NCBI GenBank assembly: GCA_031257215.1
Contig: JAIRPC010000135.1
Coordinates: 1-7,363, forward strand
Reading direction: 5' to 3'
Length of the DNA: 7,363 bases
From: Eubacteriales Family XIII. Incertae Sedis bacterium
Lineage (GTDB): Bacteria > Bacillota > Clostridia > Peptostreptococcales > Anaerovoracaceae
Of this stretch, positions 1-6,033 are shown piece by piece; position 1 is the stretch's first letter, and every line of letters starts with the position of its first letter. The position numbers and the translations under genes were made by a program. The notes under the pieces were generated by a model that ran no database searches, had not been told where the DNA came from, and worked only from the letters and a program-made list of their open reading frames with translations.

Positions 1-155
1 GCGGGCCTGGTCTCGCGGAACGAGCTTATCCCGCCGCCCGCGAACTCCGCCCAGCCCCAGCCGTGCTGATGCACGTAGCTGGCCTCAAAAAATTTTCTCG
101 CCTCCGCGCCCACGTCCACTCCGGATCGCGAAGTCACCATCAACATACGGCACAC
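1..155 (-). CDS. Class II glutamine amidotransferase-like protein, N-terminal part (runs off the left edge)
   Basis: Only the first 51 codons are in the window; the gene continues beyond base 1. Reading the minus strand from GTG at 155 gives a protein beginning M-C-R-M-L-M, followed by HGWGW at residues 31-35. A cysteine at position 2, exposed as the N-terminal nucleophile after Met removal, plus a downstream HGWG motif is the hallmark of class II (Ntn-type) glutamine amidotransferases of the YafJ/EgtC-like group, which take ammonia from glutamine or hydrolyse related gamma-glutamyl amides. The GTG start is preferred because it puts Cys at position 2 and has AAGGAG nine bases upstream; the ATG two codons later would lose the cysteine. 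No stop occurs in the visible frame. It is transcribed divergently from the response regulator, from a consensus promoter at 247-274. The substrate is unknown, and the missing C-terminus prevents a finer assignment. Confidence 0.85.
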   Translation of the reverse strand, partial: MCRMLMVTSRSGVDVGAEARKFFEASYVHQHGWGWAEFAGGGISSFRETRP

Positions 156-164
156 GAATTATTG

Positions 165-170
165 CTCCTT
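165..170 (-). promoter_or_regulatory. Ribosome binding site for the amidotransferase-like gene
   Basis: AAGGAG on the minus strand lies 9 nt before the GTG at 155-153. It decides the start codon in favour of GTG, which exposes the catalytic-type Cys2, over the internal ATG at 146-144. Confidence 0.8.
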
Positions 171-220
171 CCAAATTGCTTCCTACGCTGCTTCTTGCAA
201 ATTACATTACAGATTATATC

Positions 221-239
221 ACATATATCTCATATATGT
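221..239. repeat. Perfect 8+8 bp inverted repeat (operator-like dyad)
   Basis: ACATATAT, then a 3-nt spacer (ctc), then ATATATGT. The arms are exact reverse complements. The dyad starts about where the leftward promoter (247-274) would initiate, so it covers roughly +1 to +20 of that transcript, a position where a bound repressor would block initiation or early elongation. It could also fold as a weak A/U hairpin in the 5' leader. The flanking DNA is very AT-rich, so chance formation is possible. Confidence 0.5.
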
Positions 240-246
240 TTATTAT

Positions 247-274
247 ATTATACAGGCAGCCTCAACAATGTCAA
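247..274 (-). promoter_or_regulatory. Consensus sigma-70 promoter reading leftward to the amidotransferase-like gene
   Basis: On the minus strand there is an exact TTGACA (-35, bases 274-269) and an exact TATAAT (-10, bases 252-247), separated by 16 nt. Initiation would be near base 240, giving a leader of about 85 nt before the GTG at 155. A second TATAAT-like string (247-242) overlaps but has no suitably placed -35 box. Another TATAAT at 218-213 with an upstream TG (extended -10 style) is a weaker alternative. No comparably good promoter was found for the divergent response regulator gene. Confidence 0.75.
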
Positions 275-383
275 GCGGCGCGGGGCAAAAAAATATGATA
301 GAATAATTTTTTGTGGCAAAGTTATTGCATATGCTTTTTGGCGGGGCGCGGCCCGGCTTGATACGATAATGGGAGCAATATAA

Positions 384-1067
384 ATGGATGCAAAAATTCT
401 CTACGCTGAGGACGACGACATCATCGCTTCGGGCGTGGTCTACGCTCTGGAAGCCGAGGGCTATGAGGTGGCGCACAAAAAGACCGTGCGCGAGGCGAAC
501 GCCGCTGTATCGGGCGGGGGGTTCGACCTCGCCATCCTTGACCTCGCCCTGCCCGACGGCTCCGGCTTCGACATCATAGGGCATATACGCGAACGCGGCA
601 ACATGCCCGTCATCTTCGTCACGGCGGCGGACGACGAGGGCAACACCGTCAAAGGCTTGGAGCTGGGCGCTGACGATTATATCGCGAAGCCCCTGCGCGT
701 CCGCGAGCTTATCGCCCGTGTGAAAGCCGTCCTGCGGCGGCGCGGCGGCGCGGCGGAACCGTCTGACTCACTGTCTCTCGGCGGGCTCGCGATACGGCCG
801 TCGGAGGCCCGCGTATTCAGGGGCGATGCGGAGCTGCTTCTCTCCGCGCTCGAATACAGGCTGCTGCTCATCTTCGCCACCAACAAGAACCAGACGCTGA
901 CACGCGAACAGATACTGGAACACCTCTGGGACGAAGCCGGCAATTTCGTGAACGACAACACGCTGACCGTCTATATCAAGCGGCTTCGCGAAAAAATCGA
1001 GGACGATCCGCAGGAGCCGAAGCTCATAACTACCGTGCGCGGCATGGGTTACAGGGCGGAGGGCTGA
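384..1067 (+). CDS. OmpR/PhoB-family two-component response regulator
   Basis: 227 residues, normal length for the family. The N-terminal receiver domain (about 1-120) shows the acidic pair E9/D10, the phosphoacceptor D53 in the context LDLALPDGSG, the switch residues T80 and Y99, and the conserved K102-P103. The C-terminal winged-helix domain (about 130-225) ends with a recognition-helix region (N-D-N-T-L-T-V-Y-I-K-R-L-R-E-K-I) and the usual TVRGMGYR beta-hairpin, typical of OmpR-type DNA binders that favour direct repeats. The ATG at 384 has GGGAG 8 nt upstream. The stop overlaps the start of the histidine kinase by one base, so they are cognate partners and translationally coupled. Likely targets are the repeats at 1986-2026 before the ABC transporter genes. 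Its own promoter is not obvious. Confidence 0.96.
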   Translation: MDAKILYAEDDDIIASGVVYALEAEGYEVAHKKTVREANAAVSGGGFDLAILDLALPDGSGFDIIGHIRERGNMPVIFVTAADDEGNTVKGLELGADDYIAKPLRVRELIARVKAVLRRRGGAAEPSDSLSLGGLAIRPSEARVFRGDAELLLSALEYRLLLIFATNKNQTLTREQILEHLWDEAGNFVNDNTLTVYIKRLREKIEDDPQEPKLITTVRGMGYRAEG

Positions 1068-1990
1068 TGGACGCAGGCATAGCATTCGCTGTCATTGCCA
1101 TCCTCCTCGCCGCCGCGCTCGCCGCTTATTTCGCAGCGGAGGCGCGGAGGAAGAAACGCATCTCGCGGCTGTCCGAATATATCCGCGAGCTGGAATCAGG
1201 GCGCGGCACGCCTGACGTGCCGCCGCTCTCCAACGTGGAGGGCGGGCTGTCCATCCTCGAACACGACATCATGGCGTTTGCGGCGCACGCGGAGTCGCGG
1301 ACGGCCAGCCTCCAAAACGAAAAGAACAGGCTGGCTGACATCATATCGGACATCTCCCATCAGCTGAAAACCCCGCTCACGTCCATCTCGGTGATGGCGG
1401 ATCTATTGGAGCGCGACGACCTGCCTGCGGGGAAGCGCGCCGAATACACGCGCAACCTGCGCACGGGCATATCGCGCATGGAATTTCTCACGCGCGCGCT
1501 GTTGAAGCTGGCACGGCTCGACGCGGACGCCGCGGATCTGAAACCGGAGCGCGTGGAAGCGTCGCGGCTTTTGGAACGCGCCGCCCGCCCGCTGGATGTC
1601 CTGCTCGACGTGAAGGACCAGAGCATAGACACCGAGGGGATGGCCCCACTGACGATCCACTGCGACCCCGCGTGGACAGCCGAAGCCCTCGGCAACATCC
1701 TGAAAAACGCGGGCGAGCACTCGCCGGAGGGCAGCGCGATACGCGTAGCCAGCGGCGAGAACCCCATCTGCCAATGGATCTCCGTAACGGACTCAGGCGA
1801 GGGGATAGCGGCGGCGGACATGCCCCACCTGTTCAAGAGATTCTTCCGAAGCGCGAACGCCACCGAGGGAAGCGTCGGCATAGGCCTAGCCATGAGCCTG
1901 GCGATAATGCGGCGTCAGGGCGGCGACATAGAAGCAAAAAACGAAAGAGGCGGCGGCGCCAGCTTTACGTTGAAATTCTATCGGAGGTGA
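1067..1990 (+). CDS. Membrane-anchored sensor histidine kinase with one transmembrane segment and no sensor domain
   Basis: 307 residues. A single hydrophobic segment (about residues 4-24) is followed at once by a basic cytoplasmic stretch (RRKKR), so almost nothing lies outside the membrane. A linker and coiled region lead to the HisKA helix with the phosphoacceptor H98 in DISHQLKTPLT. The HATPase domain shows the N box (N210 and N214 in GNILKNAGEHS), the G1 box DSGEGI (242-247), the F box (LFKRFFR, 255-261) and the G2 region (GSVGIGLAMS, 268-277). It autophosphorylates on His and passes phosphate to D53 of the adjacent regulator. GGAGGG sits a few bases before the ATG, which lies in the regulator's stop codon (TGATG). 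Lacking a sensor domain, it may read the state of the downstream permease, as intramembrane-sensing BceS-type kinases do; BceS has two membrane segments, so this is an analogy. Its last codons overlap an inverted repeat. Confidence 0.95.
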   Translation: MDAGIAFAVIAILLAAALAAYFAAEARRKKRISRLSEYIRELESGRGTPDVPPLSNVEGGLSILEHDIMAFAAHAESRTASLQNEKNRLADIISDISHQLKTPLTSISVMADLLERDDLPAGKRAEYTRNLRTGISRMEFLTRALLKLARLDADAADLKPERVEASRLLERAARPLDVLLDVKDQSIDTEGMAPLTIHCDPAWTAEALGNILKNAGEHSPEGSAIRVASGENPICQWISVTDSGEGIAAADMPHLFKRFFRSANATEGSVGIGLAMSLAIMRRQGGDIEAKNERGGGASFTLKFYRR

Positions 1991-2003
1991 CAAAACTGTC
2001 ACC
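1986..2003. promoter_or_regulatory. Inverted repeat across the kinase stop codon (candidate operator)
   Basis: GGTGACA-AAAC-TGTCACC: perfect 7-bp arms around a 4-nt spacer, spanning the last codons and stop of the histidine kinase. It is not followed by a T-run, so it is not an intrinsic terminator. Its right arm is also the first unit of the GTCACC direct repeats. It could be a dimer site for the OmpR-type regulator encoded upstream. Assignment to that regulator is inference from position and spacing. Confidence 0.5.
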
Positions 2004-2026
2004 AAAACAGTCACCTGAAAGTCACC
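1998..2026 (+). promoter_or_regulatory. Three GTCACC direct repeats, candidate response-regulator box for the ABC genes
   Basis: GTCACC occurs at 1998-2003, 2010-2015 and 2021-2026, with start-to-start spacing of 12 and 11 bp, about one helical turn. An A-rich flank precedes each unit (act, aca, aaa). OmpR/PhoB-family regulators bind head-to-tail on direct repeats with about 11-bp period; the E. coli pho box (CTGTCAT repeats) is the best-known case and looks similar. The last repeat ends 9 nt before a -10-like TATTAT (2036-2041), the geometry of activators that replace a -35 box. No TTGACA-like element is present at the right distance. Confidence 0.55.
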
Positions 2027-2035
2027 TCACCATAC

Positions 2036-2047
2036 TATTATTATATT
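2036..2047 (+). promoter_or_regulatory. Candidate -10 element(s) for the ABC transporter genes
   Basis: TATTAT (2036-2041) and the adjacent TATATT (2042-2047) lie 9 and 15 nt downstream of the last GTCACC repeat. Neither has a recognisable -35 box, fitting an activator-dependent promoter. The region is AT-rich, so -10-like strings are easy to find. Read-through from the kinase gene is equally possible because no terminator separates them. Confidence 0.35.
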
Positions 2048-2050
2048 AGA

Positions 2051-2081
2051 AATTATTGCATTATTAATTATTGCACTATTA
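2051..2081. repeat. 15-bp tandem repeat, two copies
   Basis: AATTATTGCATTATT (2051-2065) is followed directly by AATTATTGCACTATT (2066-2080), differing at one base, with the next A continuing the pattern. It lies between the candidate -10 and the ABC ATPase start, so it would be in the 5' leader. The core TTATTGCA also occurs at 322-329 before the response regulator gene, and AATTATTGC at 157-165 before the amidotransferase-like gene. Confidence 0.7.
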
Positions 2082-2109
2082 GGCATGGCACAGAAAGGTA
2101 GATTTTATC

Positions 2110-2790
2110 ATGGAAATTTTGCGGGTTGAAAATCTCACGAAGCAGTACGGCGAGGGCGAAACGTCGGTGACGGCGCTCGACAACGTTTCGTTCTCGATAA
2201 ACAGGGGCGAGTTCATCGCCATCATCGGGCCGTCAGGCTCGGGCAAATCGACGCTCATGCACCTGCTGGGCGGCGTGGACCGTCCGACGGGCGGCAAGGT
2301 GGTCATCAACGGCACGGACATCTACGGTCTGGGCGAATCGCAGCTCGCCATATTCCGCCGCAGGAATATCGGGCTGATTTACCAGTTCTACAATCTTATT
2401 CCAGTACTGAATGTTGAGGAAAACATCACGCTGCCGCTGTTGCTCGACGGCAGGAAGGCCGACCCCGAACGGCTGAACCAGGTGATAGAAACGACGGGGC
2501 TGTCGGGGCGCATAGGCCACCTGCCGAACCAGCTCTCAGGCGGGCAGCAACAGCGCGTCAGCATCGGCCGCGCCCTCATAACCGAGCCGGCCATCATCCT
2601 CGCGGACGAGCCGACGGGCAACCTCGACAGCCATATGGGGCGCGAGATCCTCGAAACGCTGAAATACTCGAACAGGCAGCTCGGCCAAACGCTCATCATG
2701 ATCACGCACGACGAAAACGTCGCAATGCAGGCCGATCGGATCATGGCGGTCGAAGACGGGCACATCATCAGGGACGAGGTGATCCGCTAA
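2110..2790 (+). CDS. ABC transporter ATP-binding protein, LolD/MacB/BceA type
   Basis: 226 residues, usual for this family. Visible motifs in order: Walker A GPSGSGKST (40-48), Q-loop Gln92, signature LSGGQQQR (142-149), Walker B AIILADEP with catalytic Glu167, D-loop NLD (171-173) and switch His200. The sequence around LADEPTGNLDS is characteristic of ATPases that pair with FtsX-fold permeases: LolD, MacB, FtsE and BceA. These drive mechanotransmission or export of peptides, antibiotics or lipoproteins rather than solute uptake. An AAGG lies 11 nt before the ATG. The stop TAA shares its last base with the permease ATG, so the two subunits are coupled. The control region at 1986-2081 upstream suggests the neighbouring two-component system regulates it. 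Confidence 0.97.
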   Translation: MEILRVENLTKQYGEGETSVTALDNVSFSINRGEFIAIIGPSGSGKSTLMHLLGGVDRPTGGKVVINGTDIYGLGESQLAIFRRRNIGLIYQFYNLIPVLNVEENITLPLLLDGRKADPERLNQVIETTGLSGRIGHLPNQLSGGQQQRVSIGRALITEPAIILADEPTGNLDSHMGREILETLKYSNRQLGQTLIMITHDENVAMQADRIMAVEDGHIIRDEVIR

Positions 2791-5153
2791 TGAAAATAAT
2801 GAGAGAACTCGCGGCGCGGCAGCTGCGCCTGAACCGCCGCCGCACGGCCATCACGCTGGTCGGTGTCATACTCTCCGTCGCCATGATAACGGCGGTGGCA
2901 GGCTTCACCACGAGCGTGCAGGACATGGCGCAGTCCATGTTCAAGACCATCAAGGGCGACTGGCACGTTGCCATATGCTTCGCGACCCCAGAGCAGGCCG
3001 AAAAGATATTGAGCGACCCGCTGGTGGAGAAAGGCTTCACCAAGCCGACCTATGACGAGAACACGATAGACGAGCTGGCCGGCGCCCCCGAAAAAAGCGC
3101 CGAGGTCAAGGCGAGCGGCGGCGAAGCCAAGTACAAGGAAAAGCTGTCAAAGCTCGTTGACGCCCACGTCAGGCTGGCCCATCCCACGCGCGAATACGAG
3201 AAAACGGCGAAGCAGCTCGCGGCAAAATACGGCGTGCAGGATCTGTCCGACGGCTATGGCGGCTTCGACTACAACAAAGAGCTTCTCGCAACAGAGGGGC
3301 TGTTGGCGGGCGAAGCGCTGAACTCGCTGTTCTACACCATCGCGGGGATATTGATATTCATCATCATCTTCGGGTCGATCATGGTCATATCTAACGCTTT
3401 CACCATCTCGGCCAACGAGCGCATAAGGCAGTTTGGCATACTGAAAAGCGTCGGCGCGACGCAGCGCCAGGTATCCGGCTCGGTCGTAGCGGAGGGAATG
3501 ATTTTGGCGGCCATAGGAATCCCCTTGGGGATATTGGTGGGCTTCGCGGTAGAGCTTGGCCTTATAGCCGTTTCAAACGCGTTCCTCGAAGATATAGGCA
3601 AATATATCTCCACGATCAGCGACGCGATCAATCAAGGCAACCCACTGCATTTCAGGTTCGTGCTGTCGCTGCCCGCCATCCTCGTAGCGGCCGCGGCGTC
3701 GTTCCTGACCATCATGCTCTCGGCATGGCGCCCTGCCAGGCGCGCCGCCAAGATCAGCGCCATAGAAGCGATACGGATGTCGAACGAAATCAAGATAAAA
3801 CCGAAAAAGCTCAGGACATCCAAGCTCACAGCGAAGCTGTTCGGCTTCGAGGGCGCACTGGCGAGGAAATACCTGAAACGCAACAGCCGCGCCTACCGCA
3901 CCACGGTAGCCTCATTGGTGGTGGGCATCATGCTCTACCTCGTCGCGGTGGGATTCGGCGCAGCCCTGACCAAAATCGTGGACTTCCGCGCAGCAAGCGA
4001 CATGGACGCGAATGTAGCAGCACTCGCGCAGCTAGGCTCCGACGACGCGGCTGACGGTGGATGGGATAAGTCGGCAAAGCTGAACGACGACATCCACGAG
4101 GCCGCAAAGGGCACAAACACAGAGCAGCTAGACACCGTTTGGAAAATGAGCGTGCCATCGGAATCCGCGCGCCATATGCTCTCTAACGATATGGACAAGG
4201 AGGATTTTGCCTATATCAAAGACGAGCTTACAGGCAAGACTGCGGAAGCGGAAGCAACAATACTCCTTGCCGACGCGCAGCGCACAGAGGAATACTGCCG
4301 CATGGCGGGCATAGGTGGCGGGCTTGCCGACGGCGAGGCCATACTCGTGAACACGAGATCCGCTGAAACAAGCAACGGAATAACGGAGATATCCCCGTTC
4401 CGCTACGAAAAAGGCGGCACGATCGAGGTAAAGGACGGCGACGGCAAGCTGCGGAAGCTCACGCTGAACGGCGAGCTGAATAACCCGATGAAGGACATTC
4501 AGGGCTCGCTCAAATACTCGTTTGGCATGCAGATGTCCCTGATCGTGAACGAGCGCACATTCCGCGACATCCTTGCCGCGTCCGACCGCTCTTTCACCAC
4601 GGTGAATATACAATGGTTTGCCAAATCGGAAAATGCCAGTGCGCTATCGGACGCATGGAGCAGCCTGGCCGAGGATGGCAAGGCGGAAAACATAGTCGTC
4701 AGCAACCAGGAGCAGCAGTTCGCCATGACAAAGAGCATACTAGCGCTAATGATGATATTCATTTACAGCTTTATAGCAATGCTGTCGCTGATTGGCGTGA
4801 CCAGCGTCATAGGCGCGATATCGACGAACATCCGGCTGCGCGCACGCGAATTCGCCATGCTCTCGTCGGTAGGCATGACCCCGCAGGCGCGCCGCCGCAT
4901 GCTGAACCTAGAAAGCCTGTTCTACGGCGCGAAAGCGCTCATGATAGGAATCCCCATCGGCGTGTTCATCTCATGGGTCATCTACCATCTGGTGGCAAGG
5001 CAGTTCGGCTTAGGCAGCTTCGAGCCGCCCTGGGTAGGCATACTGGTGAGCATAGGCGCGGTATTCCTGCTGACCTTCGCAACCATGCGCTACGCGTCAA
5101 ACCGCCTGAAAGGGATGAACATAGTGGAAACCCTGCATGATGTGAACCTGTAA
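2790..5153 (+). CDS. FtsX-type ABC transporter permease with two FtsX modules and two extracellular domains
   Basis: 787 residues. I place eight membrane segments by hydrophobicity: about 20-42, 181-204, 233-258, 288-312, 371-396, 646-672, 710-735 and 747-768. Each half follows the FtsX plan of one helix, an extracytoplasmic domain, then three helices. Extracytoplasmic domains are about 43-180 and a larger one at about 397-645. Both halves carry the cytoplasmic coupling motif after their second helix: IRQFGILKSVGAT (212-224) and AREFAMLSSVGMT (685-697). The internal duplication means one chain can act with an ATPase dimer. GAGGTGA precedes the ATG with normal spacing; the start overlaps the ATPase stop by one base. 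Its partner is the preceding ATPase. It differs from BceB, which has ten segments and one large loop, so a defence role against peptide antibiotics is plausible but unproven. No lipoprotein or signal peptide is evident. Confidence 0.94.
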   Translation: MKIMRELAARQLRLNRRRTAITLVGVILSVAMITAVAGFTTSVQDMAQSMFKTIKGDWHVAICFATPEQAEKILSDPLVEKGFTKPTYDENTIDELAGAPEKSAEVKASGGEAKYKEKLSKLVDAHVRLAHPTREYEKTAKQLAAKYGVQDLSDGYGGFDYNKELLATEGLLAGEALNSLFYTIAGILIFIIIFGSIMVISNAFTISANERIRQFGILKSVGATQRQVSGSVVAEGMILAAIGIPLGILVGFAVELGLIAVSNAFLEDIGKYISTISDAINQGNPLHFRFVLSLPAILVAAAASFLTIMLSAWRPARRAAKISAIEAIRMSNEIKIKPKKLRTSKLTAKLFGFEGALARKYLKRNSRAYRTTVASLVVGIMLYLVAVGFGAALTKIVDFRAASDMDANVAALAQLGSDDAADGGWDKSAKLNDDIHEAAKGTNTEQLDTVWKMSVPSESARHMLSNDMDKEDFAYIKDELTGKTAEAEATILLADAQRTEEYCRMAGIGGGLADGEAILVNTRSAETSNGITEISPFRYEKGGTIEVKDGDGKLRKLTLNGELNNPMKDIQGSLKYSFGMQMSLIVNERTFRDILAASDRSFTTVNIQWFAKSENASALSDAWSSLAEDGKAENIVVSNQEQQFAMTKSILALMMIFIYSFIAMLSLIGVTSVIGAISTNIRLRAREFAMLSSVGMTPQARRRMLNLESLFYGAKALMIGIPIGVFISWVIYHLVARQFGLGSFEPPWVGILVSIGAVFLLTFATMRYASNRLKGMNIVETLHDVNL

Positions 5154-5186
5154 CAGCCGTGCCCAGATGTACCACCTGATGCAAAG

Positions 5187-5222
5187 GCGCCCTCCTCGGC
5201 TTCGCCGAGGGGGCGCTTTTTT
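5187..5222 (+). terminator. Rho-independent terminator after the ABC permease gene
   Basis: A GC-rich hairpin has a 5' arm at 5187-5200, a TTC loop at 5201-5203 and a 3' arm at 5204-5216. The arms pair perfectly except for one bulged T, and six T residues follow (5217-5222). It lies 34 nt after the permease stop. Read from the opposite strand the stem is followed by only three Ts, so it may weakly terminate the convergent repair gene as well. Confidence 0.92.
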
Positions 5223-5244
5223 GTCTGTCAGAGTAATGTGATCG

Positions 5245-6033
5245 TCAAGAGACCTTGGATTTCGGCAAGCCCGCCCGCTTGGCTCTTAGCTCTTCTTTTT
5301 GCTCAGGGGTGAACCTGTATGATTCTAGCATTTTTGTCAGGGCTTTACGGCGCGTCCATAGGCTCAGGCTTTCGCGCTCCAGCTCGCCCAGGGTCTTTTC
5401 GTAGAACAGCACCGCCGCATCCGCGTAGAGCCAGGCCATCCCCATCCTTACGTAGTAGCCGTCGTGCGCGACCTTTCTCAGCTCGGCGAAAACCCTGTCA
5501 ATATATTCATCGTCAAGGTAATTCGCCATCAACACCACAACGCCGTAGCGCACCGTGTACTCCTCCCGCGACGCAAGACATTCCACGGCGAATTGCCACC
5601 ATAGACTGCGGTCGTAGCTCCTCATCTTCTCCGCGAACAGGTCTATCAACGCCCACGAATCGGCGTGCTTCAGATATTCCCGCGCCAGCCCTATCCTCTC
5701 GCCGTCCGTGAGCTTCGCGTAGTTGATGAGAAGCCCCGCGAGAAAAACATGCTCATAGCTTTCCGCGTCCATAGCGCCCATAAATCCCGCTACGGCCTCC
5801 GCGTCCATCGGTCCAGCCAAGCCGCCGCCGCTGCCCATGGGGAATTTGCCCTTCGCCAGGGACTTCGCCAGGCGGCGCATATCCGGCGTTCGCACCCCTA
5901 TCAGCCGCTTCCGCGTATTCACGATTTTCTTGTTGAAGCTGGCGTACTCGCCGTTGCCCTCCGACAGCTCAAGCAGCCTGGCGTCAACCAGCTGGATGAT
6001 CTGGCGGATGCCGATATCTGGCTTCCCGCTCAT
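5245..6033 (-). CDS. DNA alkylation repair protein, AlkD-like HEAT-repeat glycosylase family
   Basis: 262 residues of an all-helical HEAT-like fold. Recognisable blocks: FNKKIVNTRKRLIGVRTPDMRRL (in part at 33-55), SWALID (126-131), YTVRYGVVVLM (159-169), YIDRVF (177-182) and DGYYVRMGMAWLYAD (191-205). By analogy with B. cereus AlkD, W127, D131, R162 and W201 probably form the pocket that removes N3- and N7-alkylated purines; this mapping is by motif spacing, not a computed alignment. A glycine-rich stretch (about 66-75) looks like an insert between helices. The ATG overlaps the ispG stop (ATGA) and has AGGGGG 7 nt upstream, so it is the third gene of the lexA-ispG run. It converges with the ABC permease gene. 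Activity is inferred from family; some relatives are uncharacterised. Confidence 0.9.
   Translation of the reverse strand: MSGKPDIGIRQIIQLVDARLLELSEGNGEYASFNKKIVNTRKRLIGVRTPDMRRLAKSLAKGKFPMGSGGGLAGPMDAEAVAGFMGAMDAESYEHVFLAGLLINYAKLTDGERIGLAREYLKHADSWALIDLFAEKMRSYDRSLWWQFAVECLASREEYTVRYGVVVLMANYLDDEYIDRVFAELRKVAHDGYYVRMGMAWLYADAAVLFYEKTLGELERESLSLWTRRKALTKMLESYRFTPEQKEELRAKRAGLPKSKVS

Noticed and set aside
285..313. CAAAAAAAT ... ATTTTTTG as a hairpin or terminator before the response regulator
   Set aside because: The pairing is A/T only with a long loop and no GC stem; this is more likely just A/T-tract composition.
294..335. Plus-strand promoter for the response regulator (TATGAT at 294-299 or TATGCT at 330-335)
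   Set aside because: Neither -10-like hexamer has a credible -35 box at 16-18 nt, so I did not call a promoter.
63..383. A 106-codon plus-strand open frame before the response regulator
   Set aside because: It overlaps the amidotransferase-like coding start, the leftward promoter and AT-rich noncoding DNA; the protein has no family features.
156..383. SOS box in the divergent intergenic region
   Set aside because: No CGAAC-N4-GTTCG-like or similar LexA site was seen here; any lexA operator lies off the right edge.
1986..2003. The hairpin at the kinase stop as an intrinsic terminator
   Set aside because: The stem is followed by an A-rich stretch, not a T-run, so it does not have terminator form.
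1672..2049. Plus-strand open frame overlapping the 3' end of the kinase gene
   Set aside because: Arg/His-rich shadow frame of the kinase HATPase domain; the in-frame kinase motifs are intact.
4128..4613. A 161-codon minus-strand frame within the permease gene
   Set aside because: No domain or ribosome binding site, and it lies wholly inside a permease frame whose FtsX motifs continue on both sides.
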